Below are positions 12,270 through 24,636 of a stretch of DNA of 64,000 nt, piece by piece. How positions within the stretch are numbered: position 1 is the stretch's first letter; every line of letters starts with the position of its first letter. The notes beneath the pieces were generated by a model. That model saw only the letters and a list, made by a program, of their open reading frames with translations. It was not told the DNA's origin and did no database searches. Position numbers and translations under genes: made by a program. This stretch comes from Medicago truncatula (taxonomy: Eukaryota > Streptophyta > Magnoliopsida > Fabales > Fabaceae): the NCBI RefSeq assembly GCF_003473485.1, contig NC_053045.1, forward strand, positions 43,442,494-43,506,493, in the 5' to 3' direction.

Positions 12270-12734
12270 TCAAATTTCACTAAACACCTTAGCTATCCTC
12301 TCAGTATGCACCAAAGGCAGGTACGCTTAGGCCTTACGTTCCTTCTCTACGGCACCAATAACCGCTGCATTGTACTTCTCCTTGCAATACACGGCCTTTG
12401 GCGCAACTGCATTGTCCACTCGATGGAACATCGGAGACTGTTTCACCTTCTGCCATGCCGAAGCCACAGTCTGCTCTGCCACGGGCTCGCACTTGGAGTA
12501 AAGCCTCACCGCTGTTTCCGAGACAGTGGCTACGTTGGCAACGGGAGCCCTGTGTCCGGTGCAGTGGTGGTTTTGATTGGTACCGGTGTGGCGGAGGATC
12601 TCATCGGGAACAAGGTGGAACTTATCATGGACAGGCCCCACCACGCTCTTGACAGTTTCTTCAACGGTCTTGATGCCCGGCTTGAGCTCATTGGAGCACT
12701 CCTTGGCGTATCCGTAGACGGCGTTGAACCTCAT
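12270..12734 (-). pseudogene. REF/SRPP (lipid-droplet-associated protein) paralogue, shortened
   Basis: The open frame from ATG 12734 to the TAA at 12329-12327 encodes 135 aa. LKPGIKTVEETVKSVVGPV, KFHLVPDEIL, YSKCEPVAEQ, SAWQKVKQ-P-F and YCKEKYNAAV align with the rubber elongation factor/small rubber particle protein family (Arabidopsis LDAPs), whose members usually have 220-250 aa and coat lipid droplets. Relative to the family, the N-terminal part is missing and the middle is shortened. Past the TAA the same frame continues with family-like residues (AYLPLVHTERIAKVFSE, stop near 12270), so the stop cut off a formerly coding tail. A spliced 5' UTR is plausible: donor near 12866 after '...cacctccg', acceptor 'ttttttgcag' near 12773. 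It may still be transcribed and make a 135-aa protein, so 'pseudogene' is a judgement. Confidence 0.75.
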
Positions 12735-13300
12735 GAGGAATTATTAGTTGTTCTTCCTTGTTCTTTTCACCCTGCAAAAAAGAGAAGAAAAGAAAGTAAT
12801 TGAAATAATAAAGGAGATCAAAGAAATTGAATGGGTATATATATGAGGAAAGAGGAGAACAAACGTACCGGAGGTGATTGTGAATGAGAGAATCTGATGT
12901 ATCATATTTTTAGAAGAGTAATAGTGGGAATCTGATTTGGGTTATTAATAGGAAGGGTGAAGCTAATGAGTAGGCAAAAACAACGGCCCTATTCTCTGTT
13001 ATGATCTCTCTCTAAGCTAAAAGTTTGGCAAATGCGTAAAAAATGTTCCATAAAAAGTATCAACAAAACAAAGGACAAATGAAACGCAAACTACAATTTA
13101 GAGTAAAATTCAAAAAATTAAAACTGCTAAATTTAACAAACTTTCATGTAATTATACCACCAAATGTGTTTACGTATGTATATACATCCAAAATTAGTCA
13201 CTTGGTTGGTCCTGTAAAGAATAAGCAAGCAGAAAAACACCCTCGCCAAAAGCAGGTCCAAGCTGCTGTTGCCTTATTGAAATTGGGGACGAGGGTTCTC

Positions 13301-16300
13301 TCACTTAACACGTGCAATGGTACAGCCATAATTCATTGGACTTTCTGGTTCAAAATGAGTGACACGAGGATGCTTTTGCAGAATAGCAAGCGCACGATCT
13401 TTAACAGCCCCAGTCCCCATCCCATGTATTACAAAGAGAACCGAATATGGCTGACTTGCGTTGATTGCCATCTCAAGATGGATTGCAGCTTCTTCCAGTC
13501 GCATACCTCGTAGATCCACAGTATTCTTAGATGTTTGCACCACTGGACCATAATAACTATCATCATTGCCGCCGTTCATCTCTAAGTTACCCCGGGATTT
13601 TCCATTCAGTGGTTTCTACAATAGTAAATCAACAGTGTACAAACTCAGCAGTTTGATATAGATCAATAACTGTCATCCTTCAATTCATTAGCGTACAGAA
13701 AATTCTACAATAACATTGTCTATGCGGACAAAAAAAATGTCAACAGAAATAATGCCAGGGTCTGAAATTAGTTTCTAAGTTATAAGCAAAATGCGCAAAC
13801 ATTCAAAGACAAAACAGATGGGCAGGTGCGAATTTTTTGTCTAAATCAAATTAGGTTAAGAAGCCTATTTTAAAAAGGAGACAGATTAATTTTATAGAAA
13901 ATTCAATTCAACGTGCTTATATTATAGGATGATCCGAGGTTCCAATTTCCAAACATGATGTTTGGAACCTGGTATTTATTACAGAAAAACAGGAGAAAGC
14001 TACCCAAATTACATGATAGAACAATGAGGATCTACAACTCCACATGCCCCAATTCTTACTAAAATAACAAATACTCTCCCTCTCAACCCCTCTAGCTATT
14101 TACATTCCCCCTCCGCTATTGGATATATACAAAAAAAATCTAAGTTTGGGGCTCCAAAATATATCAATTCTAAATTAATTTTACCATAGCTTCAAAAAAA
14201 TGCCAGATTAAATATAAAATACTTTTCAAGTAATTTGGATTTCATTTTCCAATAACTTCTTTTATTTATATGAAACAAGTTTCCACGAAGAATATTTTAG
14301 ATAATACAATTATATTTTTTATTACACAAAAAAGTTAAATGTGATTTTATTATAGTATTCTCAACTACCGCGTACTACTTTTTTTTCTTCTTATATTTGA
14401 AGCTAGAGGGAGTAACCTTCCTCTCTAACTGTCTTATCCCAATCGTTCCCAACTCACTCAATAAGATTACTGCTTGCAAAATAACTTTCTTAATGGAAAA
14501 GTATACCACTCAGTTTTCTTCATTGACAGGTTAACTATATCGATTGATTAGATTATTTATATGACAGCAAAGATTTCTTTCTACATACCTGCCTTCCCTG
14601 ATGAGTGGCAGAACTAGTTACAGGATTCTTTGCACTTGGTGGAATAGCTCTGATGCGATTTTTCTTCACACGTACTTTCACTTTACCATACTGTACCAAG
14701 ATTGTTTCATCATCCCCAAGCAATTCTACCACTGTGGCTAATTTTCCTCCCAATCCCTTCACACGGACTTGCTCTCCAAATTGTGGAGTATAGGATGTAG
14801 TGCGATCGGCGTCATTGATGGGAAAACCAACAGCAGGAGTATGAGCTTTTACAATGGAGGCAATCGCAGTTTCAGATTCTTTAATTATTGAATTAAGTTG
14901 GTTGCGTCCCAAATCTTTTAGTTGCTTTTCGAATTTCTGTATTACAATTTCCATTTGAGATTTTGCATCCTCTAACTCTTGTTGGACCTGTTGAGCTTCC
15001 TTTGCCATAAGCATCGTTTCACGTCTATCAAGGTCTTCTGCCTCCCCTTGGATCTTTGCAAAAGAAGAAAAAGAAAAAAGTGAGAGAGACAGAGAGAGGG
15101 CCAATAAAGTGCAAAGCATTGAGCAACAGCAAATATGATGACATCCGATTACAGACTGCAGGCAAATGCTCTACAATTCTTACGCTGAACCATTTTTCCC
15201 ACAAATGACGGCATTATGAAAATTTTGGATGGAAGAGGCACTACATATTTAAATTAACAGCTGTTGGCTATCCCCAAGGATTGGACATCTATTAATGAGG
15301 CACAGCATGATGTGTTGGTCAAAAGAAGTTCACAACGTCCATCACACTTTGATTTTCTGGTCAATTTACTGAGTCCTTACTTATGAACGATGCAAATTTC
15401 AGATAAACTTTAAAAGGGACAATAATGATTGTCATACTATATGGACCAAGGAGAGGAAACTTAAAGAAACAAAGTATCTCTTTCTAACCGAACAGCTAGA
15501 TTGTACCTCAGAGTACACGTTCATAATTTCTGCATGAATGGAAGCAGCCTTTTCAGCTTGAGCCTTCAATCGATTTTTTTCCTCCTGTAATGACTGATAA
15601 AGCATTCCTCTCCGCTCTTGCTGCTGTTCTGGTTTTAACTTCTCCACCCACTTTTGTGCGTGATCAATTATATTTTTATCAAAGCCAATAGATTGTGCTA
15701 TGCTTAATGCATTTGAATCACCGGTACATCCCCAGAGAACCCTATAAGTTGGTTGCAAGGTTTCCAGTGAAAATTCCATTGCAGCATTTTCAAAACAAGT
15801 ATCCTTTTCCTTCATGGTACTTAGATCAGCATAATGAGTGGTCACAACAGCCAAGTTAACATGTTCCCGCAGATATTGTAAGATACTGGCAGAAAGAGCC
15901 ACACCTTCTGAAGGATCAGTTCCACTACCAATTTCATCAATGAGAACAAGTGATTGTTTTGAGGCCACTTCCAAAAACTTACGGATACGTGAGATGTGCC
16001 CACTAAAAGTTGAGAGATTTTGTTCAAGGGACTGCAATTTTGAAGGGGAGAAAAAGATCAGACACAAATGAAACAGCCGCATGATACATATTAAAAAAAA
16101 GAAAAAAGACTTCATTATGCATAAAAAAGTTCAGATATTACCTGGTGATCTCCAATATCCACAAGGATAAGGTCAAACCAAGGAAGTTTTGGACTTTTCT
16201 TGGCAGGCAGATGCATTCCGGCTTTTGACATAAGTGATGCCAGGCCCAACGTTTTCATTGAAGCAGTTTTCCCTCCAGTATTAGGTCCTGAGATCACTAC

Positions 16301-18408
16301 CACTCTAGTACCAGATCTAATTTTGAAGTCAACTGGCACAGGGAAGTCTGTTATGCCTTGGGATGCGCTTTTAGAAGCCATTGTTCCATTTCCATTACCC
16401 AACTCAGCAGCATTTCCAGACCTTAGTGTGACATTATCTGAAATGTTTTCTAGAGACGACTCAAGGAGTAATGGGTGTCGCATACCTTCAATATTTACTG
16501 TTAAATCGTCATCTTGCACGACTGAAATGTCATTGTCCTTTTCAACAGATTCACAAACTTCAAGAGTTCCTAAACTGAAAATTGGGCATACCCCATTCAT
16601 CCATTGAGCATAGGCAGCTCTTGCAAAAGCAAGATCAACCTCAAGAATTTTATCCAACAAATAATTTATCTCTGATTTTGAATTTGCTATTTCAGATGCA
16701 AGCATACTCAAAATTGCTCTTTCCTCGGCCGCTTCAGAGTTTGAAAGCCTAACTTCCATGTTGTTCAAATCTATTGCTTCTTTTGGTTCCATAAAGTATG
16801 TTGCTCCAGAGCTGCTGGCATTCAGAACTATACCTTCTGGAAGCAAATACCTATACGAAGCCCTGATACCCACGCACATTCTAGATCGACGCTTAGTAAT
16901 AAATGGTCTGTCAATACCCCCAGCCCGAAAAATTTGAGATGATACTTCCTTCAATAAAGAGTCCAGGATTTCTATGTTCCTTTTTCGTTCTGATCTAATG
17001 ATCTCCAGGTCTTCACTTGCTCTGTCAAGAATTACCAAAAGATTGCAATCTATGCAAAATTCTATTCTGCGCTCCAAGCCCATTAAGAAATTACAATTTT
17101 GCAGTATTTCAAGAAGGGGTGAGTACCTAATTGAAAACAATTGCATCAGAGAAGTTATTTTTGTGATCTTCTACTTTGGATTAGTAAAAGGAATCAGTTA
17201 TGCCCAAAAGCACAACAAGTGCAATTAGAGTATTACTAACACACTGTTTGTTGTTGCCATTGAGATAAACTTTCTTTTAAGACCTTATTGGGACATGACA
17301 TTATGAAATGATCTATGCTCCAAACATTGTCAAGAAAAATACAACACCTAGCCCAAATGCATAAAAGAAGCTGCTTGTGAACTGAATCAGATTATTTAAA
17401 AAAAAAAAAAAAAAAACTCGTAGCACATTCAAATTGATTGATATGATTTCGACATTTGCATAGACATCAAAAACGTTGATGTCGTTTAGAACCTTGGTTG
17501 CACCGCTTATCGAATTTAATCTCCATACAGAAATTCTTTAAGCTATCAAGTGATCATGCATTGCTAAGAACGAATAAGTGTTACTTAAAACAACTATTAC
17601 TTAGTGTATGTTTAGATTGACTTATTTGAGCTAATCTATTGGTAGACATCAATTAGAAATGTCTGAAATAGCTCTATTTCGTGGGGCAATCTACACCGAT
17701 GTAATGAAGGTGATGGAAAGTGATTGGGAGAGGTTATGTAACATGTTAATAGATTATGATGTGTCTATAAACTATTTCCTTTTATTTCCATCATCATCTC
17801 TCCAGGATAGCTTATGAAAACATCTTCTAGCTTATATAAAAACAATTTGATTTTATTATCAAACTAACTTCGATCATAATACATAATCACTTGTATGTAT
17901 GATAAGCACAAGCACTTGTACCTATTGAGTTTTTGAGTTAGATTCCAAGTTCAAACCTGTGTGAATGATTAGATACAGAAGCCAAGTGTCTCAAAGTATC
18001 AAACAATTCTCTAGCAGAAGAAAGTGTTCTTCGAACGGTGCAAAGCTCTGGAACGGTCAACAATTTACCAGAAACGGAAACGGAGAGAATGTCAGTCAAG
18101 TCATGTATTCCAGAAAAGTCGAGTTGTTGTTGAGGGACGAGTCTGGCAGCGGAGGTTTGATCGAGAAGCTTTTGGCTGTGGTGTGGAGTAAGTCCGACGG
18201 GTAAACGGGCGTTGTTGGCGGCGGAGGAGCCCATTGAAGTGGAAGTGAATGCAGAGAGTTGCTTGCATATGGAGTTCCATTCAAGAGTTTTGAGGCTGTC
18301 TGATTGGACTGAGTTGGACTCGGTGGAGTAGCAGAAGCGAGGTTTGAAAGAGAGTCTGTGGATTGAAGGTTTGTTGATAGGGATGAAGAGGTTGCAGGTG
18401 AGTTGCAT
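13301..18408 (-). CDS. MUTS2: MutS2-like DNA mismatch repair ATPase with C-terminal Smr domain
   Basis: Five exons (18408-17957, 17126-16142, 16031-15507, 15053-14589, 13615-13301) join in frame to give 913 aa. Residues 1-30 look like an organelle transit peptide (basic, hydroxylated, no acidic residues). The MutS core follows: lever/clamp region about 150-400, Walker A GPNTGGKT at 431-438, Walker B LVLIDE at 507-512 then GSGTDPSEG, and a THYADL motif. A KOW-like stretch (GEQVRVKGLGGKLATVVEL) precedes the C-terminal Smr domain, with VDLRG near 843 and HGMGTG near 873. Like other MutS2 proteins it lacks the mismatch-recognition domain of MutS. Bacterial MutS2 acts on branched DNA and at stalled ribosomes; plant copies are mostly organelle-predicted and little studied. 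Similarity to Arabidopsis MutS2 runs without gaps across the exon joins. Complete. Confidence 0.95.
17606..17915. mobile_element. Diverged 'cataagct' MITE-like copy in MUTS2 intron 1
   Basis: It begins 'gtatgtttagattgacttatttgagct' and contains 'ctccaggatagcttatgaaaac' and 'agcttatataaaaacaatttga', matching the copies at 33810 and 56925. The middle (about 17660-17790) does not match them, which suggests a chimeric or rearranged copy. Confidence 0.6.
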
Positions 18409-20757
18409 CGGTGTGGTGACTCGCTGCTGAGCAGTTAGTTTACTACAACCTTCTGTTTCTGTTGTGGATTGGGTTTGGCTGTGGGGAGGAGGGACATTTG
18501 ATTATTTGCCATCTCCTATCATACTTTAAAAAATTAATTAAAGGTACTATTTTTGGAAAAAGGTTTAATAGATTATGCATCACATTATAATATTGTAAAT
18601 AGATTAATAGTGCAAAATATGACTTAATTACAAAGGCAAGTTAAACCAGATTACCATAATAAAATATTATGTTCAACTTAGCATCAAAATACAAAAATTA
18701 GCACATAAAATCATAAGTTTCATAAGTCTCTAAATTTAAGTCATCTGTAAAACCATCCAAAAAAACAAATTTCTAAAGTTGTTAATAAAACTATTCAATA
18801 AATAAACTAGTTAATTTCTTCAAAAGGTCAACAAATACCACCACCGCAACCCTAACCGACGTTGAAATCTGAATTTCCACGGTCGAAATCGCAACCCTAA
18901 CTGGTATGTAAAAGTAACTATTCAGTAAACGTTTCGGTCTTTGGGCTTGTAGAAAAGGAATTGGGTTTTGAAAAAATGTTTCCAAAAAGAGCCAATTTTT
19001 AATTTTTTTTTTATATGTAAACTCGTAAAACTCGGTCAAACTCGTCAAACCTTCCGAAATAAGTATAATTTTTTTTGAAAATAGGGGGATCAAAATCGCA
19101 AGTTTTGCAAACCTGAGGGATCAAAAGTGCATTTAAGCCAAAAAAATAAGTATAATTTTTTTAAAAAATAAGTATCCTTAAAAATATCAAAATTAAAATT
19201 TAATAAAAACTATTATCCATGATTTATACACATTAGCGCAATAAAGATAGCTGACAGATGAACACAACCCATATGAATGCTAGTGTGTGTAGTTTTGAGA
19301 TAATTCTTTCACTTCCAATTATATTCTTAAACAAATTTTCTTATAAGAATGCTACAATGTTGTTGGCATTCAAAAGAAAAGAGTTTATATTATATTTTCT
19401 ATATTGTTGGTGTCATTAAAAAAGATAAGTATATATAATTTGTTACAATATGAAAAACTGAAAGTATACGTTTATACTAATCTATATTATATATAAAGAA
19501 AATAATTCATTTCAGCTCTTTTGGATTGACTTTTTCTCTTTTCAAATATACCGTCAATTTTTAATACAAATAATATGTGTAACAAATAGATAAGAATAAA
19601 TTTAAATATTAAAAAAATATAACAAACACGATATGGATATATATATGTCGGGTTAATTTTCCTTTATCATTTAAAAAGTGTAACAAATTAGATAAGTATA
19701 TTTATACTTACTTTTCATTATCTCAATTATACCCTTAAACTAGATAAGAATTTAAATTATTTTTCTGTTATATTACTGGTGTCATTGAAATAGATAATCA
19801 TGATTAGTTTGGTTTGTTATAACTTGAAAACGACAAATATTTTTATTTATATTTTTAGTTTTAATCAAAATCTAAATTTTATAAAAAAAAATATCGTTCA
19901 TAATTTTCAAACGTTAACACAATAAAAAGAGCGGAAAGACGGACATGTGAGTGCCCGTCTTTTCGCTAGTTGTATATAAAGGAATACATGGTTTTCGACA
20001 GACTTTTTCATTTCCAATTTTTCCCTTAGACAAATTCAACTATAAAAATGTTATTTTATTAGTGTCATTCAAAAAGATAAGATTTTATATTATATTGTTG
20101 GTATCATTGAAAAAGATAAGTATAGTTTGTTATACAAAATATTTACTATCTATATCTATAATTTTAATCAAAGTTTCATAAAACTATTATTATTTGTAAT
20201 TTATACGGATATGGATTAACACAATAAAGAGAGTTGACTGACAGATATGGGGTGCCTGTTGAATGCTAATAGTTATAATTTTAATCAAAATTAATATTGC
20301 ATAAAAACTATTGTTAGTATAGTATTCTCAAAAATATAAGCAAAAATGATAAACAAAAATTGATATATTTAATACAAATTTTGAATTAGATGCATCAACT
20401 TTTATTTTTGTTTATATCTTAGGATGGATAGAGTATAACAGAGAATTAGAGATTGACTTTAACTATCAAACAAAAATGATCAACACAGGTGTAAATACAC
20501 GATTTTTTTTTTATTTTTTTTATTTTTTTTTTTATTTTTTTTAGAAAAAATACATGCATGGCTATTTGTTAGTTTTCTATCAAAACTAACTGAGATCTTG
20601 TTTTGTTTATCTCTATTTTCCTTATTTTCGGCTGAGCGTTTTTCATAACAATATTTTTTGAAGGAATAAGATTTTTATTAATGACAGCCTGCATATGCTC
20701 TTTGCTTGTTACGATATTCCCGATTCACTCAACTTCCGGAAGTGCACTTTTTTTTTC
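18409..20757. other. Intergenic with a Helitron-like cluster
   Basis: Upstream of MUTS2 the DNA is AT-rich and contains a run of related Helitron-like sequences from about 19190 to 20280 (one listed separately). An A/T microsatellite-like tract (T-rich) lies at 20502-20543. No protein-coding gene seen. Confidence 0.5.
19481..19969 (+). mobile_element. Non-autonomous Helitron (about 489 bp)
   Basis: It starts TCTATATTATATATAA directly after an A and ends CTAG directly before a T, the A|TC...CTAG|T arrangement of Helitrons. A strong hairpin (AAAGACGG ... CCGTCTTT, about 19935-19962) lies a few bases before CTAG, as the family requires. It has no Rep/helicase coding. Two related tails lie nearby: one ending CTAG at 19280-19283 and one ending CTAA near 20266-20269, both with the 'cacaataaagaga / gcgcaataaagata' lead-in. 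Confidence 0.75.
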
Positions 20758-20765
20758 TATAAATA
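20758..20765 (+). promoter_or_regulatory. TATA box of the F-box/DUF295 gene
   Basis: TATAAATA lies 46-53 nt before the first ATG of the F-box reading (20811), after a pyrimidine-rich stretch. This is a normal plant core promoter placement, so the gene's promoter has outlived its frame. Confidence 0.5.
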
Positions 20766-20810
20766 CTCTCAGTAGACCTAACCTATATTATTATCATCTA
20801 GAGACAAAAT

Positions 20811-21919
20811 ATGGAAGGTGAACCAAAGAAAAAGAGAGAAAATATGGAGGGTTCAAATCTTCCCGAAGAATTGTGTGGGCAATTATATCAAGAAAATTGA
20901 ATACCACTATTGATGTTGTTCGATTCCGCGGTGTCGATAGTTTATTTCGCTCTCTTCTTCCCGCTCCATCTCCCTCTAACAACCATTGTATTTCATATGA
21001 TCTTTATTTTCTACTGCAAACCAAAATATATCGCATTCAACCATCAACTTCATCTCCATGTTCTAATAAAGGGTGGCTCATTAGAGTTTTTCTGTCAAGT
21101 TCTTCCAAACTTTATCTCCTTGATCTCTTCACTAACCAGAGACTCCGAACTATGGAGACTATAAACAAAGTTTTGAATTTGATGAACTTTCGAGTTGTGG
21201 AGTTGTTTGAACTATATACTCCTAGTAATCTTAAAGGTGAAATTGATTTTCATTATTTTTGCAGCATTCGCAAAGTAATCTTTTCTTCCATTGAGGGTCA
21301 TTGTATGGTCTTTGCACTGTATTCAGGTAAAGCGGTGATAGTTTCCAACATTGAAGAAAATACATATACCATGTTAGAGGACGATGGTGGAGAAACCCAT
21401 TGTTTTGATGATATGATACTTTACAAGGGCCAACTTTATGTTGTGGATAAAATGGGAACAATATTCTGGTTCCATGCTTTGTCTTTCAAGTTGGTTCAGT
21501 TTTCACCTAAAAACTTGTACTGTTGTGAAGAAAATGGGCATATAAGGGTGAATGCTTGCGAAAACAAGAAGAAATTAGTAGAGTATGATGGAAGTCTCTA
21601 TGTGGTTGACCTGTATATTAATGATGAAAGATATTACAAATGGGGTTACTATTTGAAGGATGTTTTTGTGGAAGTTTATAAGCTTGATCAAGAATGGGGT
21701 AAATGGTTAAAAGTAAAAGATTTGGGTGATGTTTCATTTGTTTTGAGTAAAGACTCAAACTTTGCATTGTTAGCTCAAGATTATTATGGATTTGAAGGAA
21801 ATTGCATCTATTTCTATTTTGATCACAAGGCTTCTTGTTTCAACTTGAAGAATTTAGAGACTAAGGTTGCTGACATTTTTTGGCCTTGTCCAACTTTGTT
21901 CCATCCTGTGACCAATTAA
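20811..21919 (+). pseudogene. F-box / DUF295 (SKIP23-like) protein gene with a 2-nt frame break
   Basis: The natural start is ATG 20811 (basic leader, then MEGSNLPEEL), but this frame ends at a TGA near 20900. The rest of the F-box and the whole DUF295 domain lie in another frame from about 20873 to 21919 (WAIISRKLNTTIDVVRFRGV..., about 347 aa). Reading LPEEL + WAIISRKL gives a normal F-box start, so two extra bases (a TG doubling in 'ttgtgtggg', 20871-20879) split one gene. The DUF295 part is intact: FWFHALSFKLVQFSP, LVEYDGSLYVVD, VEVYKLDQEWGKW, then IFWPCPTLFHP at the end. Such proteins are SCF substrate receptors. A shorter protein from the in-frame ATG at 21151 would lack the F-box. It could be a recent pseudogene, an accession-specific allele or a base-calling error. 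Confidence 0.85.
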
Positions 21920-24636
21920 TTTGTAAGTATAGTAATGCACATAAATATGATACATGGTTTTAGTGTCTTGTGGTGGTGACTTGTCTTTTTTTAATATGTA
22001 TACAGATTTAGATTCGGGATGGCGCACCCTCATGCAAGATCGGGAAAATTCAGCTTCATTGAGTGTTTGTAGTAGAGTTTATGTATAACCTACCAATAGC
22101 ATACTTATATACTTAAACCTAAGTCACAACAGATGCGAACAAGAGATCAAACCATCTATGCCAACCAGAATTGGTTGCGATGAATTTCTTGTAATCCAAC
22201 TTGTTAGTTATTTCTATGATTTGTTCCTCTGGGACTGTATATGATCCTGTTTCATTGTTATAAATTTTGCATGGTTAATTTAGATATTGAAACTTTTTTT
22301 TTTTTAAAGAGGCTAAAATTTTAAATATTGAAACATAACTCGGTGTCTTTTTTGATTTTGAAATATTTGCTATCAATGTCAATTGGAATATTCTCCAAAG
22401 ACTTAATAATGATGATAATATTGTGAATATTACTTGATTGTCCAACTAGATTTGTGTCAGTGCTATATCTTATATTTAACATTGATCATAGTTTTCTGCC
22501 TCGGCCTCCTAACCTAAGACATTTGTTATGCTTTGGTAAAACAAAACAAAAAACATTTGTTATACTTAGTCTGTGTCACCATTTTTGGTTGTGTGTTGAG
22601 TAAGGAACTACATGTATTTGAAAGATTTTCTGCATGTTTAGATCAGTACTCTCTGTTGAAGTAGAAGTTCTAGCAGTGCAATTCCATAGTGGAATTCAAA
22701 GAAATTGTTATTGTTTCGTGATACACTATTTAGTGCAAAATATTGTGAAATAGCGGCGCTATAACGTTCTTGCATAGCGGAATTTGAACAAAATGTTACC
22801 TGCAACTTTATAATTTAGTCAATAATAACAACACAACGTTAGTCCACCTCCCACCCTTGAATGCTTGAAGTCCTTATAGATCAAATCGAAGTGAGATGGC
22901 TATGAGATTAGAATCAACATGGTTGATAAAATACAGGGTCAAACTTAATTCATGAATAGATAAAACTTGTTTGTCATAAGATCAAAATATGTTCAATGGT
23001 GGATCCGCCAATGGTCAAAATCACTAAAAAAGAAAATAAAAGGGCCAAAACTTTTAGAAAGTGCAGATCAAAATCACAAAATTTTGATACTTCAAAAACT
23101 AAATATGCAATCAAAGCTAAATTTTTTGTTAGTTGTCCATCGAAATGCTTTAGCCAGATGGAAATGACTAGGCAACTTGATTTCTAAATTTGTAACCATC
23201 CATCATTCAATGTAGTTTCTAATTCAAAATTGCATAATTGTTCCTGAATTTGTTATGCATTAGTCAATTTTATCATTTTTTTTGGTTACAGTCAATTTTA
23301 TCATTTCTTAACTATGCACATCACCTATGATAACATGTGATGTTAAATTATGATGTGGCAGTCCACATGGGTTTTAATCACCACAGATATGAGTTTAAAT
23401 TGCAAATAGTATACAACATACTTATGTTAAATAAATAGAAAACTAATTATTATTATTACTAAACAAAGATTATTTTTTTTAAATCGATGAAGAGCATAAA
23501 ATTTATTAATTAAAAAGTTACTAATGACTATTTTACAATTGTCCCGAAGAAAATTTAAATTTATTAATTAAAAAATTACTAATGACTATTTTACAATTGT
23601 TGTAATATGTTCTTTGAATTAGTAAGACGAAGCTTTTACCACTTAGCAAACATCTCATCTCATATATATTGATAAATTAAATAAAATTTCATACGTACAA
23701 TTGAGTTAATTTTGATTCTATTCAAAAAAAATTCTAAATTCTAATCCTACCATTTTTCATAACAAAAAATAAAAACGATCTTGTTATAGATTTTAGCTGC
23801 TTTTTTTAGATGGAGTTGATGTTGTATTGTTGACTGTTGATCGGAGATGAGAAACATGGGAAAACGTGGGTATGGTTCGATTCAAAACAAAAATCGAACA
23901 ATTTTTTAAATTTAAAATAACTGAACTCAATTGTTTGAATTTCAAACGAACCAAACTGTTATAATTGTTTGAAATGAACCATAATTAATTTTTAAAATGT
24001 CAAAATTTACTATTTTGAATCCAATAATTTTTTGAACCAAATTATTATTATTAGTACATTTGAAAAATGAGTTGTGCTATATCCCACGAAGGGATTTCAA
24101 CGAAAGCCACGAAATAGCCTTGTTATGTATCAATTTCTTTTCTTTTTTTAACAACAAAAAAAATAAAAGTTGGTGTTTGGCGGAAAACATGGTGGGTAGT
24201 GTGTCATTTTTTGTTTTCATTAATTAACTTTTCGTAGTAATAAGCATAATCCTTGAAAAATATATAAAAGAAAATCAAACCAAATCTAATATGAGAACTT
24301 TTTAAAAACCAAAATCAAATCAAAATGATCCAAACTGAATTGTATTGAAAAATCATGAATCAACCTGTTTTAGTGAGAGTTGTTAGCAATAATTAGTTTT
24401 TTTATTCGGTTTGATTCCGCGGTTCAATTCAATTTTTTGGTTTTTTTTTCCATCCAAAAAAAAAAAACGCAGTAGCTACACACGTGGGTGACGAAAGTAC
24501 CCTTATGTTTAGTTTCATTTTCTGCATCAATCAACATAATACAACATGGCCCTTTGATTTCTCCTTCCATGTTAGAAGAAGAAGAAGAAGAAAGAGAATA
24601 ACATCACAAATACGCAGAAGAAGAAGAAGAAGAAGG
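21920..24636. other. Intergenic: small repeats, then the promoter and 5' UTR of the Cys-rich gene
   Basis: About 22674-22800 holds text built on 'atagcggcgctata' and 'catagcggaattt', a legume repeat type. 23200-23400 looks like worn MITE DNA. A tandem duplication lies at 23499-23600. GAA/AGA microsatellite tracts at about 24575-24595 and 24615-24634 sit in the likely 5' UTR of the next gene. No gene seen. Confidence 0.45.
23499..23600. repeat. 44-bp direct duplication
   Basis: 'aaatttattaat...' to '...attttacaattgt' occurs at 23499-23542 and 23557-23600, with a 14-bp gap and one visible mismatch. It is a local duplication with no sign of function. Confidence 0.85.

Noticed and set aside
12306-12803. 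165-codon plus-strand frame opposite the REF/SRPP paralogue
   Set aside because: It is antisense to a clear family match and its translation has no family features.
20500-20545. T-rich tract resembling an LTR polypurine tract (reverse strand)
   Set aside because: There is no adjacent LTR end and the tract is low-complexity, so it is better explained as simple sequence.
24484-24636. N-terminal extension of the Cys-rich protein with Arg-rich tracts
   Set aside because: The frame is open, but the Arg runs come from AGA/GAA microsatellites and the family starts at the later ATG.
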